This document shows positions 1 through 8,372 of a stretch of 64,000 nucleotides of DNA, piece by piece. This stretch comes from Actinomadura flavalba DSM 45200. Its GTDB lineage: Bacteria; Actinomycetota; Actinomycetes; Streptosporangiales; Streptosporangiaceae. Made by a program: the position numbers and the translations under genes. Within the stretch, counting starts at the first letter, position 1. Each line of letters starts with the position of its first letter. Where the stretch lies: NCBI RefSeq assembly GCF_000374305.1, contig NZ_KB894095.1, forward strand, positions 539,711 to 603,710, read 5' to 3'. The notes under the pieces were generated by a model. That model searched no databases. It saw nothing but the letters and a program-made list of their open reading frames with translations, and had not been told where the DNA came from.

Positions 1-2
1 GG

Positions 3-341
3 CTGCCCCTGACCGAGGACGCCATGCGCGGCTTCGTCGACCGGTACCTGCCCGACCCGGCCCGGCGCGGCGACCTGTACGCCGCGCCGCTGCGCGCCGA
101 GCCCCGGCACCTGCACCGGCTGCCCCCGGCGCTCGTCGTCACCGCCGAGGCCGACGTGCTGCGCGACGAGGGCGAGGCGTACGCCGGACGGCTCCGCGCG
201 GCGGGCGTCGAGGCCGACGCCGTCCGCGTCCCGGCGACGATCCACGACTTCCTCATGCTCGACGCGCTGCGCGGCACCGACGCCGTCCGCACGGCGCTGG
301 ACCTCGCCACCGGCACCCTCCGCGAGTACCTGCACGGCTGA
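3..341 (+). CDS. alpha/beta hydrolase (HSL-like esterase), 3' part
   Basis: The reading frame is already open at base 3 and runs to a stop at 341, so this is the C-terminal ~112 residues of a gene that starts outside the window. The segment PPALVVTAEADVLRDEG followed by IHDF matches the last part of alpha/beta hydrolases of the hormone-sensitive-lipase type. In that family the Asp after AEA and the His of the IHDF-like motif complete the catalytic triad with a Ser that would lie upstream. An ester- or lipid-hydrolysing enzyme is likely; the substrate cannot be told. It converges with the oxidoreductase that ends at 347, only 5 bases away. Confidence 0.8.
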   Translation: MPLTEDAMRGFVDRYLPDPARRGDLYAAPLRAEPRHLHRLPPALVVTAEADVLRDEGEAYAGRLRAAGVEADAVRVPATIHDFLMLDALRGTDAVRTALDLATGTLREYLHG

Positions 342-346
342 GCGGG

Positions 347-1225
347 TCACGCCCTGGCGTGGGCGGCCCGCTCGCGGACGGCGGGCGCGATCTCCAGCGC
401 GAAGCTGGAGAGGTGGTCCGCCGGACCGGCGTAGAGGAACGTGTCGATGCCGTGGGTCAGCGCGAGGTCGGTGAGCTGGTCGACCCACTGCTCGACCGGG
501 CCGCGCAGGAAGTCGCCGCCGCTGCGCTCCTCGATGCGGCCGTCGAGGATGTAGATGCGGCGCAGCTCGTCCGGGGAGCGGTCGGCGTGCTCGGCCGCCG
601 CGTCCAGGCGGGCGTTCGCGTAGACCAGACGGTCCGGCGGGACGTACGGCGACGACGCGACCCAGCCGTCCGCGACCCCGCCCGTCAGCGCCAGCGACCG
701 CGGGCCGGTGACGCCCAGCCAGAGCTGGATCGGGTGGACGGGCTCGGGCCCGGGCTGGGCGCCGTCCAGCCGGTAGTGGTCGCCGTCGAGGTGGAGTTCA
801 CTTCGGTCGCTCCACAGGCCCCGGACGACGCCGATCGCCTCCTCCAGCGCGGCGCGGGCCTCGGCGGCGGTGCGGCGCGGGCCGCCGTACCCCTCGATCG
901 CGTCCCAGAAGGCGCCCGCGCCCAGGCCGAGTTCGGCACGGCCGCCGCTCAGCACGTCCATGGACGCGATCGCCTTCGCCAGGACCGCCGGCGGGCGCAG
1001 CGGCAGCGACGCCACCGCCGGGAACACGTGCACGCGCGACGTCGCGCTCAGCACCGCCTGCATGAGCGTGAGCGTGTCCAGGAAGCGGCGCTGGTACGGA
1101 TGGTCCTGGATGCCGATCAGGTCCAGTCCGTACCGGTCGGCGGCGTCGGCGGTGCCGAGCGGGTCCGCGTCCAGCTCGGGCGACAGGAAGTGCCCGAACG
1201 TGAGCGGACGGCCGTAATCCCCCAT
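347..1225 (-). CDS. LLM-class flavin-dependent oxidoreductase
   Basis: A 292-residue protein of the luciferase-like monooxygenase fold. Landmarks are the N-terminal strand with GHFLSPELDADP, IGIQDHPYQRRF, the VFPAVASLPLRPPAVLAKA segment and SGGRAELGLGAGAFWDAI, all typical of actinobacterial F420- or FMN-dependent members. Such enzymes oxidise or reduce small organic molecules with a flavin or deazaflavin cofactor in the cytosol; the substrate is unknown. The ATG start has a GGGGTAG stretch upstream. It is the last gene of a minus-strand group with the DUF2630 gene 11 bases upstream, so co-transcription is likely. Confidence 0.85.
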   Translation of the reverse strand: MGDYGRPLTFGHFLSPELDADPLGTADAADRYGLDLIGIQDHPYQRRFLDTLTLMQAVLSATSRVHVFPAVASLPLRPPAVLAKAIASMDVLSGGRAELGLGAGAFWDAIEGYGGPRRTAAEARAALEEAIGVVRGLWSDRSELHLDGDHYRLDGAQPGPEPVHPIQLWLGVTGPRSLALTGGVADGWVASSPYVPPDRLVYANARLDAAAEHADRSPDELRRIYILDGRIEERSGGDFLRGPVEQWVDQLTDLALTHGIDTFLYAGPADHLSSFALEIAPAVRERAAHARA

Positions 1226-1236
1226 CGTCTACCCCA

Positions 1237-1485
1237 TCACTGCCAGTAGCCCTCGACCTCGCCCGCCGGGCGGGCCCGCGCGACGCCGGGGTCCTCCCCG
1301 GCGTCGCGACGGGCCCGGCGCTGCCGCAGCAGGTCCCAGCACTGGTCGAGCGCGCGCTCGACCTCCCGCATCCGGGCCTGCTCCTCGTCGGCGGACAGCT
1401 CGCCCCGCTCGTGCCGGGCGCGCAACTCCTGCTCCTCGGCGACAAAGCCGCTGATGCGGGTGAGGATGTCGGAGTCCTCCGCCAT
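1237..1485 (-). CDS. DUF2630 family protein
   Basis: An 82-residue, highly charged, mostly helical protein. It begins MAEDSDILTRISGFVAEEQ and contains DQCWDLLRQRRARR, the pattern of DUF2630, a small actinobacterial family without known function. The start has a strong GGGGAGG site that lies inside the end of the preceding Lys-rich gene, and only 2 bases separate the two genes. Translational coupling with that gene is therefore likely. No membrane segment or signal peptide is visible. Confidence 0.8.
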   Translation of the reverse strand: MAEDSDILTRISGFVAEEQELRARHERGELSADEEQARMREVERALDQCWDLLRQRRARRDAGEDPGVARARPAGEVEGYWQ

Positions 1486-1487
1486 CG

Positions 1488-2357
1488 TCAGCGCCTCCCC
1501 TCGTCCGTCCGCTGCATGATGCGGCCGGACCGGGACGGCTGGATCATCTCCGCCTCGACCTTCGGCTCGACCATCGGGCCGGGCGGCGGCGTCCGCATCT
1601 TCGCCGACGCACCGTTCTTCCGGGTGGACGACGCCGTGGACTTCGCGGTGCGCGCCTTGGACGTGCTCGCCTTGGACGTGCCCGACTTGGCGGTGCTCGC
1701 CTTGACCCCGCCCGACTTGGCCGTGCCCGACTTCGCCGCGCTGGACTTGGTGCCGGACTTGGCCGTGCTCGCCTTCGACGTGCTCGCCTTGGACGTGCTC
1801 GCCTTGGCCGTGCCGGACTTGGCCGTGCCGGACTTGGCCGTGCCGCGCGTCGTGGACCCGGTGCCGAGCCGCGCGCGGCCCGGCGTCCGCGCGGACGAGC
1901 CGGACGAACCCGACCCGGACGACGACTGCCGGTCGATGACCTTCGCGGCGGCGCCCATCGCCTTGGCGGCGTCCGCCATGGCCTTCGTCGCCTCGGTCAT
2001 CGCCTGCGTCATCGCCGTCATCGCGCGGACCGATCCCCCGGCCTTGGACGCGACCGACCGCATCTGCGTCGCCGCGGCCTTGGCCTGGTCGGCGGCCGCC
2101 GTGACCTTCGACCCGGCCGCCGAAGCGGCGGACGAGGCGGCGGACGACGCCCGGCGCGAACCGGTCGACTTCCCCGCCGTCGTACGCGGCGTGGTCTTGG
2201 CCGTCGACTTCGACGCGGTCTTCGGCTTGGACGCCGCCGGCTTCGACGACGTCCGCGCGCTCACCCCCGACCGTGACGCGGTCGCGGACGCGGCGGCGCT
2301 GGTCCGTTTGGCGGGCGCCTTGCGCTTGGACGTGGCGTTCTTCTTGGTGGTGGCCAC
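1488..2357 (-). CDS. Lys/Ala/Ser/Thr-rich repetitive basic protein (histone-tail-like)
   Basis: A 289-residue low-complexity protein. Residues 1-90 are rich in K, S, T and A (start MATTKKNATSKRKAPAKRT). Residues ~90-150 form an Ala-rich amphipathic stretch with repeated TKAMADAAKAM-like helices. Residues ~165-245 are five-residue repeats of the type K-S-G-T-A and K-A-S-T-S. The tail ends in EPKVEAEMIQPSRSGRIM. The composition recalls the Lys-rich tails of actinobacterial HupS/H1-like DNA-binding proteins, but no HU domain is present. The Ala/Met helix could also suggest a phasin-like surface protein. Nucleic-acid binding is an inference. The GTG start has GGGGGTAG upstream and follows an 85-base gap. 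Confidence 0.7.
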   Translation of the reverse strand: MATTKKNATSKRKAPAKRTSAAASATASRSGVSARTSSKPAASKPKTASKSTAKTTPRTTAGKSTGSRRASSAASSAASAAGSKVTAAADQAKAAATQMRSVASKAGGSVRAMTAMTQAMTEATKAMADAAKAMGAAAKVIDRQSSSGSGSSGSSARTPGRARLGTGSTTRGTAKSGTAKSGTAKASTSKASTSKASTAKSGTKSSAAKSGTAKSGGVKASTAKSGTSKASTSKARTAKSTASSTRKNGASAKMRTPPPGPMVEPKVEAEMIQPSRSGRIMQRTDEGRR

Positions 2358-2442
2358 TGATCTACCCCCGTTGCATGATCAGTTACGGGAGCAGATATTC
2401 CACAACCCGCGCCTCTTTACACCGAAGCGCAGCGAAAACGGA

Positions 2443-3294
2443 TCAGACGCCCACCGAGTGCCAGACCGTCTTGACCTCCAGGAACGCCGTCATCCGCGCC
2501 GTTCCGGGCTCGTCCGCCCAGTCGTCGCCGGTCGGCGCGAAGACGCGCTTGAGCGTGTCGGCGGCGGCCTCCTCCAGCGCCGTCACCGCGTCGGCGGCGA
2601 CGCCCGCGAGGTCGAGCGCGTCGACGTCGCCGTGCGAGGCGAGCCACGGCGCCAGCTCCGCGCGCCGCCCCGTCAGCAGGTTGACGACGCCGCCCGGCAG
2701 GTCGGACGTCGCCAGCACCTCCGCGAACGTGATCGCGGGCAGCGGCGCGGGCTCGGACGCGAGCACGACGGCCGTGTTCCCCGACACGATCACCGGCGCG
2801 ACGACGGACACGAGCCCGAGCAGCGGCGAGTCCGGCGCGACGACGCCGACGACGCCCGTCGGCTCGGGCGTCGAGAAGTTGAAGAACGGCCCCGACACCG
2901 GGTTGGCCGACCCGCCGACGGCGGCGAGCTTGTCGGCCCACCCCGCGTACCAGACGAGCCGGTCGACGGCGGCGTCGACCTCGGCGCCCGCCGCGTCCTT
3001 GCCGAGCCCGGCGTCGCGCAGCTCGGCGACGAACTGCGCCCGCCGCCCCTCCAGCATCTCCGCGATCCGGTAGAGGATCTGCCCCCGGTTGTAGGGGGTG
3101 CGGCCGGACCAGCCGCCGAACGCCTTGCGCGCGGCGACGACGGCGTCCCGGACGTCCTTGCGCGACGCCCGCGCCGCGTGCGCGAGGAACCGGCCCTTGG
3201 CGTCGGTCACGGGGTACGCCCTTCCGGACTCCGACCGGGGGAAAGCGCCCCCGATGTAGAGCTTGTACGTCTTGCGAACGTCGAGCCTAGACAT
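2443..3294 (-). CDS. aldehyde-dehydrogenase-like protein lacking the catalytic half
   Basis: A 283-residue protein with the N-terminal NAD-binding part of the aldehyde dehydrogenase superfamily: [49 protein letters not shown] and PEPTGVVGVVAPD. It stops being alignable after LPGGVVNLLTG. The usual ELGGK glutamate and the catalytic cysteine segment are absent, and length is about 60 percent of a normal ALDH. It overlaps the 3' end of the full ALDH gene by 8 bases, so it is co-translated with it. A structural or regulatory partner subunit is possible; activity on its own is unlikely. Pairing with a full-length ALDH and deoC seems to be a recurring actinobacterial arrangement. Confidence 0.75.
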   Translation of the reverse strand: MSRLDVRKTYKLYIGGAFPRSESGRAYPVTDAKGRFLAHAARASRKDVRDAVVAARKAFGGWSGRTPYNRGQILYRIAEMLEGRRAQFVAELRDAGLGKDAAGAEVDAAVDRLVWYAGWADKLAAVGGSANPVSGPFFNFSTPEPTGVVGVVAPDSPLLGLVSVVAPVIVSGNTAVVLASEPAPLPAITFAEVLATSDLPGGVVNLLTGRRAELAPWLASHGDVDALDLAGVAADAVTALEEAAADTLKRVFAPTGDDWADEPGTARMTAFLEVKTVWHSVGV

Positions 3295-4717
3295 GCAGGT
3301 ACGCCTCCAGCCCGTGACGTCCGCCCTCGCGGCCGTAACCGGACTCCTTGTAGCCGCCGAACGGCGAAGCCGGGTCGAACTTGTTGAACGTGTTGGCCCA
3401 GACGACGCCCGCGCGCAGCCGCTGCGCGACCCACAGGGTGCGCGAGCCCTTCTCCGACCAGACGCCCGCCGACAGCCCGTAGGGCGTGTTGTTGGCCTTC
3501 TCGACGGCCTCGGCCGGGGTGCGGAACGTCAGCACCGACAGCACCGGCCCGAAGATCTCCTCGCGGGCCACGCGGTGCGACTGCGCGACGCCGGTGAAGA
3601 TCGTCGGCGCGAACCAGAAGCCGCGCGACGGCAGCTCGCAGGCGGGCGACCAGCGCCGCGCGCCCTCGGCCTCGCCCGCGTCGGCCAGCTCGCGGATGCG
3701 GGCGAGCTGCGCGGCGGAGTTGATCGCGCCGACGTCGGTGTTCTTGTCGAGCGGGTCACCGACGCGCAGCGTGGAGACGCGGGCGCGCAGCCGCTCCAGG
3801 AACTCGTCCGCGACGGTCTCCTGGACGAGCAGCCGCGACCCGGCGCAGCACACGTGCCCCTGGTTGAAGAAGATCCCGTTCACGACGCCCTCGACGGCCT
3901 GGTCGAGCGCGGCGTCGTCGAACACGATGTTGGCGGCCTTGCCGCCGAGTTCCAGGGTGAGGCGGCGGCCGGTGCCCGCGAGCGTCCGGGCGATCGACCG
4001 GCCGACGGCGGTGGAGCCGGTGAAGGCGACCTTGTCGACGCCGGGGTGCGCGGCCAGCAGCGCGCCCGTCTCGCCCGCGCCGGTGACGATGTTGACGACG
4101 CCGGGCGGCAGCTCGGCCTGGCGGCACAGGTCGGCGAAGGCCAGCGCGGTCAGCGGCGTGGTCTCGGCGGGCTTGAGGACGACGGTGTTGCCGCCCGCCA
4201 GCGCCGGGGCGATCTTCCACGCGAGCATGAGCAGCGGGAAGTTCCACGGGATGATCTGGGCGGCGACGCCGAGCGGGCGCGGCGCCGGGCCGAGGCCCGC
4301 GTACTCCAGCTTGTCGGCCCAGCCCGCGTAGTAGAAGAAGTGCGCGGCGACGAGCGGCAGGTCGACGTCGCGGGACTCGCGGATCGGCTTGCCGTTGTCG
4401 ATCGACTCCAGCACGGCCAGCTCGCGCGACCGCTCCTGCACCAGCCGCGCGATGCGGAACAGGTACTTGGCGCGCTCGCGGCCCGGCATCGGGCCCCACA
4501 CCTTCTCCTGCGCGGCGCGGGCGGCGGCGACGGCGCGGTCCACGTCGGACGCGTCGGCCGACGCGATCTCGGCCAGGGGTTCCTCGGTGGCGGGGTCGAT
4601 CGTCTTGAACGGCTCGCCGTGGCCGTCGGTGAAGGCGCCGTCGACGAACAGACCGTAGGACGGCCGGATGTCGACGACGTCCCGCGACTCGGGAGCGGGT
4701 GCGTAGGCGAAGTCCAT
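3287..4717 (-). CDS. NAD(P)-dependent aldehyde dehydrogenase
   Basis: A full-length 476-residue aldehyde dehydrogenase. Visible landmarks are PWNFP (157-161, oxyanion Asn159), KPAE (182-185), FTGS (232-235), the general base Glu256 in TLELGGK, and the nucleophile Cys290 in [11 protein letters not shown]. It oxidises an aldehyde to the acid with NAD(P). The frame is open further upstream, but the ATG at 4717 (MDFAYAPAP) is chosen because it lies 5 bases after the deoC stop. Its place directly behind deoC suggests it removes acetaldehyde released by deoxyribose-phosphate cleavage; that is an inference from the operon. Confidence 0.9.
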   Translation of the reverse strand: MDFAYAPAPESRDVVDIRPSYGLFVDGAFTDGHGEPFKTIDPATEEPLAEIASADASDVDRAVAAARAAQEKVWGPMPGRERAKYLFRIARLVQERSRELAVLESIDNGKPIRESRDVDLPLVAAHFFYYAGWADKLEYAGLGPAPRPLGVAAQIIPWNFPLLMLAWKIAPALAGGNTVVLKPAETTPLTALAFADLCRQAELPPGVVNIVTGAGETGALLAAHPGVDKVAFTGSTAVGRSIARTLAGTGRRLTLELGGKAANIVFDDAALDQAVEGVVNGIFFNQGHVCCAGSRLLVQETVADEFLERLRARVSTLRVGDPLDKNTDVGAINSAAQLARIRELADAGEAEGARRWSPACELPSRGFWFAPTIFTGVAQSHRVAREEIFGPVLSVLTFRTPAEAVEKANNTPYGLSAGVWSEKGSRTLWVAQRLRAGVVWANTFNKFDPASPFGGYKESGYGREGGRHGLEAYLHV

Positions 4718-4722
4718 GTCCC

Positions 4723-5652
4723 TCAGTCCAGCGTGAAGTGGTCGGGGTCGGCATAGGCGCCGGTCGCGCGCCTGCGGCGCTGCATGAGCAGGTCGTTGAG
4801 GAGGCTGGAGGCGCCGAGGCGGAACCAGTCGGGGGTGAGCCAGTCGGGTCCGGCGGTCTCGTTGACCAGGACCAGGTACTTGATGGCGTCCTTGGTGGTG
4901 CGGATGCCTCCGGCGGGCTTCACGCCGACCTGGCGCCCGGTCTGCGCGCGGTAGTCGCGGACGGCCTCCAGCATGACGAGCGTCACGGGCAGCGTCGCGG
5001 CGGGGGCGACCTTGCCGGTGGAGGTCTTGATGAAGTCGGCTCCGGCGCGCATCGCGAGCCAGGACGCGCGGCGCACGTTGTCGTAGGTGACGAGTTCGCC
5101 GGTCTCGAAGATGACCTTGAGGTGGGCGTCGCCGCACGCCTCCTTGGTGGCGACGATCTCCTCGTAGACCTTGGCGTAGTCGCCGGAGAGGAACGCGCCC
5201 CGGTCGATGACCATGTCGATCTCGCTCGCCCCGGCCGCGACGGCGGCGCGGGTGTCGGCCAGCTTGGCGTCCATCGGCGCGCGCCCGGACGGGAACGCCG
5301 TCGCGACGCTGGCGACGCCGATGCCGGTGCCGCGCAGCGCGTCGACGGCGTCCGCGACCCGGTCGGGGTAGACGCAGACGGCGGCGACCTTCGGCACGCT
5401 CGGGTCGGCGGGGTCGGGCTGGGCCGCCTTGGCGCACAGCGCCCGGACCTTCCCGGGGGTGTCCGCGCCCTCCAGCGTGGTGAGGTCGACCATGGTGATC
5501 GCGAGGTCGATGGCGGCGGCCTTGGCGTCCGCCTTGACGGAACGGGTGGCCAGCCGCGCGGCGCGCTCGTCCGCGCCGACCTGGTCGACGCCGGGCAGCC
5601 CGTGCAGGTAGGCGCGCAGCTCGGCGCCGCTCAGTGAAGTCTCCGTTGACAC
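4723..5652 (-). CDS. deoC: deoxyribose-phosphate aldolase
   Basis: A 309-residue class I aldolase that splits 2-deoxyribose 5-phosphate into glyceraldehyde 3-phosphate and acetaldehyde in nucleoside salvage. The Schiff-base lysine is expected at Lys179 in [10 protein letters not shown]. The KTSTGK motif is at 209-214 and [13 protein letters not shown] follows at about 244. The GTG at 5652 is chosen because a GGAG lies just upstream and conserved sequence begins soon after; the spacing is short, so the exact start is not certain. It is the first gene of a three-gene unit with two ALDH-family genes and is divergent from the phosphatase at 5827. Confidence 0.92.
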   Translation of the reverse strand: MSTETSLSGAELRAYLHGLPGVDQVGADERAARLATRSVKADAKAAAIDLAITMVDLTTLEGADTPGKVRALCAKAAQPDPADPSVPKVAAVCVYPDRVADAVDALRGTGIGVASVATAFPSGRAPMDAKLADTRAAVAAGASEIDMVIDRGAFLSGDYAKVYEEIVATKEACGDAHLKVIFETGELVTYDNVRRASWLAMRAGADFIKTSTGKVAPAATLPVTLVMLEAVRDYRAQTGRQVGVKPAGGIRTTKDAIKYLVLVNETAGPDWLTPDWFRLGASSLLNDLLMQRRRRATGAYADPDHFTLD

Positions 5653-5766
5653 GTCTCCAGCATCACCGATACTCGCCGCTGGACAAAACCGGCAGCATCC
5701 CGTTTCGGTCACGGAGCGGCACCGCGCCCGTGACACGGCGGAGACCTGCGCCGTCGTGTACATACT

Positions 5767-5778
5767 TGTCGCGCGACA
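5767..5778. promoter_or_regulatory. 12-bp palindrome in deoC/phosphatase divergent region
   Basis: TGTCGCGCGACA is a perfect 12-base palindrome in the 174-base region between the divergent starts of deoC (5652) and the phosphatase (5827). Its place suggests a regulator binding site for one or both promoters. A palindrome this short and CG-rich could also arise by chance. Confidence 0.3.
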
Positions 5779-5826
5779 CATATTCTCTGATACCCAGCCG
5801 TACCGACCCGAGAGCGAGGTGATCCG

Positions 5827-7587
5827 TTGCTCAGGGTCCGCCGTGCCCCGCCCGCCGATCCCCCGGCCGACTGGGCCGACGCCGTCCACCGCCTGTGGCG
5901 GCGCGCGGCCGAGGCCGAGGACGTCACCGACCTCGCCACCGAGCTGTACGACCTGCTGCTCGCCTGGCCCGGCGTCCTCGTCGTCGCCGGGACGCGGTAC
6001 GACGAACGGGACCGGCCCCGCTACACCCGCAGCGGCACCGGGGCGCCCGAGCGGCCGAAGGTTCACGCCGGGTCCGGGCGCCGGGTGCCGGAGCGGCGGC
6101 CCGCGCGGGCGTTTCAGCTCGTCCGGCATGACGTCGCGGATCTGGCGGAGGACGCGTGGCCGGAGCTGCCGCTGCTGCGCGACGCCGCCGCGCGCACCGC
6201 GCTGGAGTGCCGGTTCGCGCTGCCCGGTGACGACTGGGGCACGCTCACGCTGGGACTGGCCTCCCGGTCGGCCGCCACCGACGGACTGCGCCGCGCCCTG
6301 CGGCAGATCGCGGAGATCGTCGCCGCGTGCGCGCGGCGGCTCGCCGCCGACCGGGCGGACGAGCTGCGCAGCGCCCGCGACGCCATCCTGGCCGAGGCGT
6401 CCTTGCAGATGGGCGCCTCCCTGGACATCACCGAGACGCTCCGGCACGTGTCGCGCATCGCCGTCCCGGCCGTCGCCGAGGGCTGCCTGATCCACCTGCG
6501 CACGGACGGCGAGCTGTCCTGCGTCGCCGTCGCCCACGTGGACGCCCGGCGCCGGAGCGCCCTGCCCGCCCCCGGCCCCGTCGACCCCGCGCTCGGCCGG
6601 GTGCTGGCCGCCGCCGGACGCCGCACCGGCACGTCCCGGCTGGAGGGGCCCGTCCTGGCGACGGCGCCGTTCGACGCGCTCGGCGGCGGCGCGCTCGCCG
6701 CCGTGACCGTCACGCCGCTGCGCGCGCGGGGCCGCGCGCTCGGCACCGTCACGTTCCTGTACGGCACCGCAGCGGGCGCCATGCCCGACATCGCCTTCCT
6801 GGACGACCTCGGCCACCGCGCCGCCCTCGCCATCGACAACGCCTCCCTGTACGAGCAGCGGCGGCGCCACGTCATCTCGCTCCAGGAACACCTGCTGCCG
6901 CCGTCGCTGCCCGACGTGCCCGGCGTCGCGCTCGGCGCCTGCTACCGCGTCGCGGACCCCGGCCTTGAGGTGGGCGGCGACTTCTACGACGCCGTCCCCG
7001 GCCCGGCCGGGGGGACGTCGCTCATGGTCGGGGACGTGTGCGGGCGCGGCGCCCAGGCCGCCGCGATGACCGGGCTCGCCCGGCACACGCTGCGCACCCT
7101 GCTGGAGGACGGCGCCCCGGCGGAGGCGGCGCTGTCGCGGCTGAACCGCTCGCTGATCAACGCGGCGGCCAGCCGGTTCATGACGGCCGTCGTGGCGTCG
7201 GTGACGCCGGACGGCGACGGCCTCGCCGTCCGGCACGTCAACGCCGGGCATCCCGCACCCGTCGTGCTGCGCGCCGACGGGACCGTCGAGTTCTGGCACG
7301 ACCCGGGGGTGCTGCTCGGCGTCCTGGACGACGTGACCTACGAGCCCGCCGCGCGGAGGCTCGGCCCCGGCGACACCCTCGTGCTCTACACCGACGGGCT
7401 CACCGAGGCGCGCGCCACCGGCGGCGGGTTCTTCGAGGCCGTCCTGCCGGAGCGGCTGGCGGCGCTGGCCGGGCTCGACGCCGCGACGCTGGCCGCCCGG
7501 CTCGTCGAGGACGCCGTCGCCTTCCGCGGCGAGGGGTCCGACGACATCGCCGTGCTCGTCGCCCAGCCCGCCGGGGGGCGCGGCTAG
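5827..7587 (+). CDS. GAF-domain PP2C/SpoIIE-type protein phosphatase
   Basis: A 586-residue protein. Residues ~20-165 look like a weak GAF-type sensor, ~185-340 are a clearer GAF domain (ending AALAIDNASLYEQ), and ~360-580 are an RsbU/SpoIIE PP2C phosphatase. Metal-binding landmarks are present: GGDFYD (383-388), GDVCGRG (402-408), NAGHPAP (472-478), YTDGLTE (521-527) and SDDIAVLV (571-578). Such proteins dephosphorylate anti-anti-sigma factors in partner-switching stress pathways. The TTG start is supported by GAGG seven bases upstream. It converges with the PIN gene, sharing a CTAG in which each strand reads TAG. No transmembrane segment is seen. Confidence 0.9.
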   Translation: MLRVRRAPPADPPADWADAVHRLWRRAAEAEDVTDLATELYDLLLAWPGVLVVAGTRYDERDRPRYTRSGTGAPERPKVHAGSGRRVPERRPARAFQLVRHDVADLAEDAWPELPLLRDAAARTALECRFALPGDDWGTLTLGLASRSAATDGLRRALRQIAEIVAACARRLAADRADELRSARDAILAEASLQMGASLDITETLRHVSRIAVPAVAEGCLIHLRTDGELSCVAVAHVDARRRSALPAPGPVDPALGRVLAAAGRRTGTSRLEGPVLATAPFDALGGGALAAVTVTPLRARGRALGTVTFLYGTAAGAMPDIAFLDDLGHRAALAIDNASLYEQRRRHVISLQEHLLPPSLPDVPGVALGACYRVADPGLEVGGDFYDAVPGPAGGTSLMVGDVCGRGAQAAAMTGLARHTLRTLLEDGAPAEAALSRLNRSLINAAASRFMTAVVASVTPDGDGLAVRHVNAGHPAPVVLRADGTVEFWHDPGVLLGVLDDVTYEPAARRLGPGDTLVLYTDGLTEARATGGGFFEAVLPERLAALAGLDAATLAARLVEDAVAFRGEGSDDIAVLVAQPAGGRG

Positions 7588-7973
7588 GGGATCGCCTCGA
7601 CGCGGACGCCGGGGAGGCGGGCGTAGGAGTCGGGGACGGCGGTGATGAGGGGCCAGCGGCGCCAGCGGGCGGACCAGGCGGCCTGCGCCTCGTCGGTGCC
7701 GAGGTGGGTGGCGGTGGCGGTGAGGGTGCCGACCTGCTCGGCGATGACGTGGTCGAGGTCGTCCACGTGGATGACCTGCATGTTGGGGAGGCGGCTCAGC
7801 ACCGGGCGGCCGTGGTCGGGGACGAGCTGCCAGGCGCGGGTGAGCGCGGCGGCGGGGACGACCAGCGACTCGTGCTGGGCGATGGAGGCGCGCAGCCGGG
7901 CGCGGACGTAGACGGTCTTACCGGTGGCGAGGTCGAGCAGCGCGGTCGTGTCGAGGACGTGCCCGGTGATCAC
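7584..7973 (-). CDS. PIN-domain toxin (VapC-like)
   Basis: A 129-residue PIN-domain protein, likely the ribonuclease toxin of a type II toxin-antitoxin pair. The first acidic site is visible in VLDTTALLD (Asp8), and the C-terminal segment PLITAVPDSYARLPGVRVEAI has the usual PIN layout. The second conserved acidic residue is less obvious (the local sequence is PAAALTRAW), so activity may be reduced. It starts with a GTG that overlaps the antitoxin stop in a GTGA, which fits coupled translation. It shares its TAG stop with the convergent phosphatase gene in a CTAG at 7584-7587. Confidence 0.8.
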   Translation of the reverse strand: MITGHVLDTTALLDLATGKTVYVRARLRASIAQHESLVVPAAALTRAWQLVPDHGRPVLSRLPNMQVIHVDDLDHVIAEQVGTLTATATHLGTDEAQAAWSARWRRWPLITAVPDSYARLPGVRVEAIP

Positions 7974-8209
7974 GCGACATCACGGTCGCGGACCTCCGCG
8001 CCGGCGAGCAGGTTCTCCACCAGGGCCCGTTCGTCGGGGCCGGGCGGGCCGAACAGCTCGTCCATGGCGGTGGCGTCCTTGAGGTAGGCGAGCTTGAGCC
8101 GCGCGCCGTCGGCGAGGAACCCGGACACCGACGCGATCTTCTTGTCCTCGACCAGCGCCTTCAGCGTGGCGAGCAGATCGTCCGGGATGCTGACATTGGT
8201 CCGAGCCAT
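7970..8209 (-). CDS. ribbon-helix-helix antitoxin
   Basis: A 79-residue protein beginning MARTNVSIPDDLLATLKALV, the beta strand and first helix of a ribbon-helix-helix DNA-binding fold. The acidic C-terminus would wrap the toxin. Antitoxins of this kind bind the PIN partner and repress their own promoter. The ATG at 8209 is chosen because the conserved TNVSIPDD strand begins there, although the frame is open to 8260. A perfect inverted repeat at 8220-8249 lies directly upstream and fits autoregulation. Confidence 0.8.
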   Translation of the reverse strand: MARTNVSIPDDLLATLKALVEDKKIASVSGFLADGARLKLAYLKDATAMDELFGPPGPDERALVENLLAGAEVRDRDVA

Positions 8210-8219
8210 GCTCCGAATG

Positions 8220-8249
8220 ATACACACTCGGTGGCGCGAGAGTGTGTAT
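8220..8249. promoter_or_regulatory. operator of the PIN/RHH toxin-antitoxin pair
   Basis: ATACACACTC (8220-8229) and GAGTGTGTAT (8240-8249) are exact 10-base inverted arms around a 10-base spacer. They begin 11 bases upstream of the antitoxin start. On the minus strand a TATCAT -10-like box overlaps the arm nearest the gene. Site and position fit binding by the RHH antitoxin. Confidence 0.65.
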
Positions 8250-8314
8250 ACCTCGCTCAAACATCGCCCCGGAAATCCGCACCGGAGGACGACTTCCGGT
8301 GCGGCCGTATAGCG

Positions 8315-8348
8315 GCCGTATACACGCGAACCCCCGGGTCAGGGCCGC
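8315..8348 (+). repeat. 34-base dispersed repeat, copy A
   Basis: This 34-base stretch, which contains GTATACACGCGAACC and GGGTCAGGGCCGC, recurs on the other strand at 38576-38609 with a single mismatch. It lies 25 bases upstream of the LAL regulator start. It is preceded by an 11-base direct repeat (GCGGCCGTATA at 8301-8311 and 8312-8322). The function is unknown. Confidence 0.65.
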
Positions 8349-8372
8349 GTCGCCCGATAATTCAGGAGCGAT

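Noticed and set aside
8301..8322. GCGGCCGTATA direct repeat considered as an attachment site.
   Set aside because: There is no integrase, tRNA or mobile gene nearby. It is recorded only as part of the repeat-containing region.
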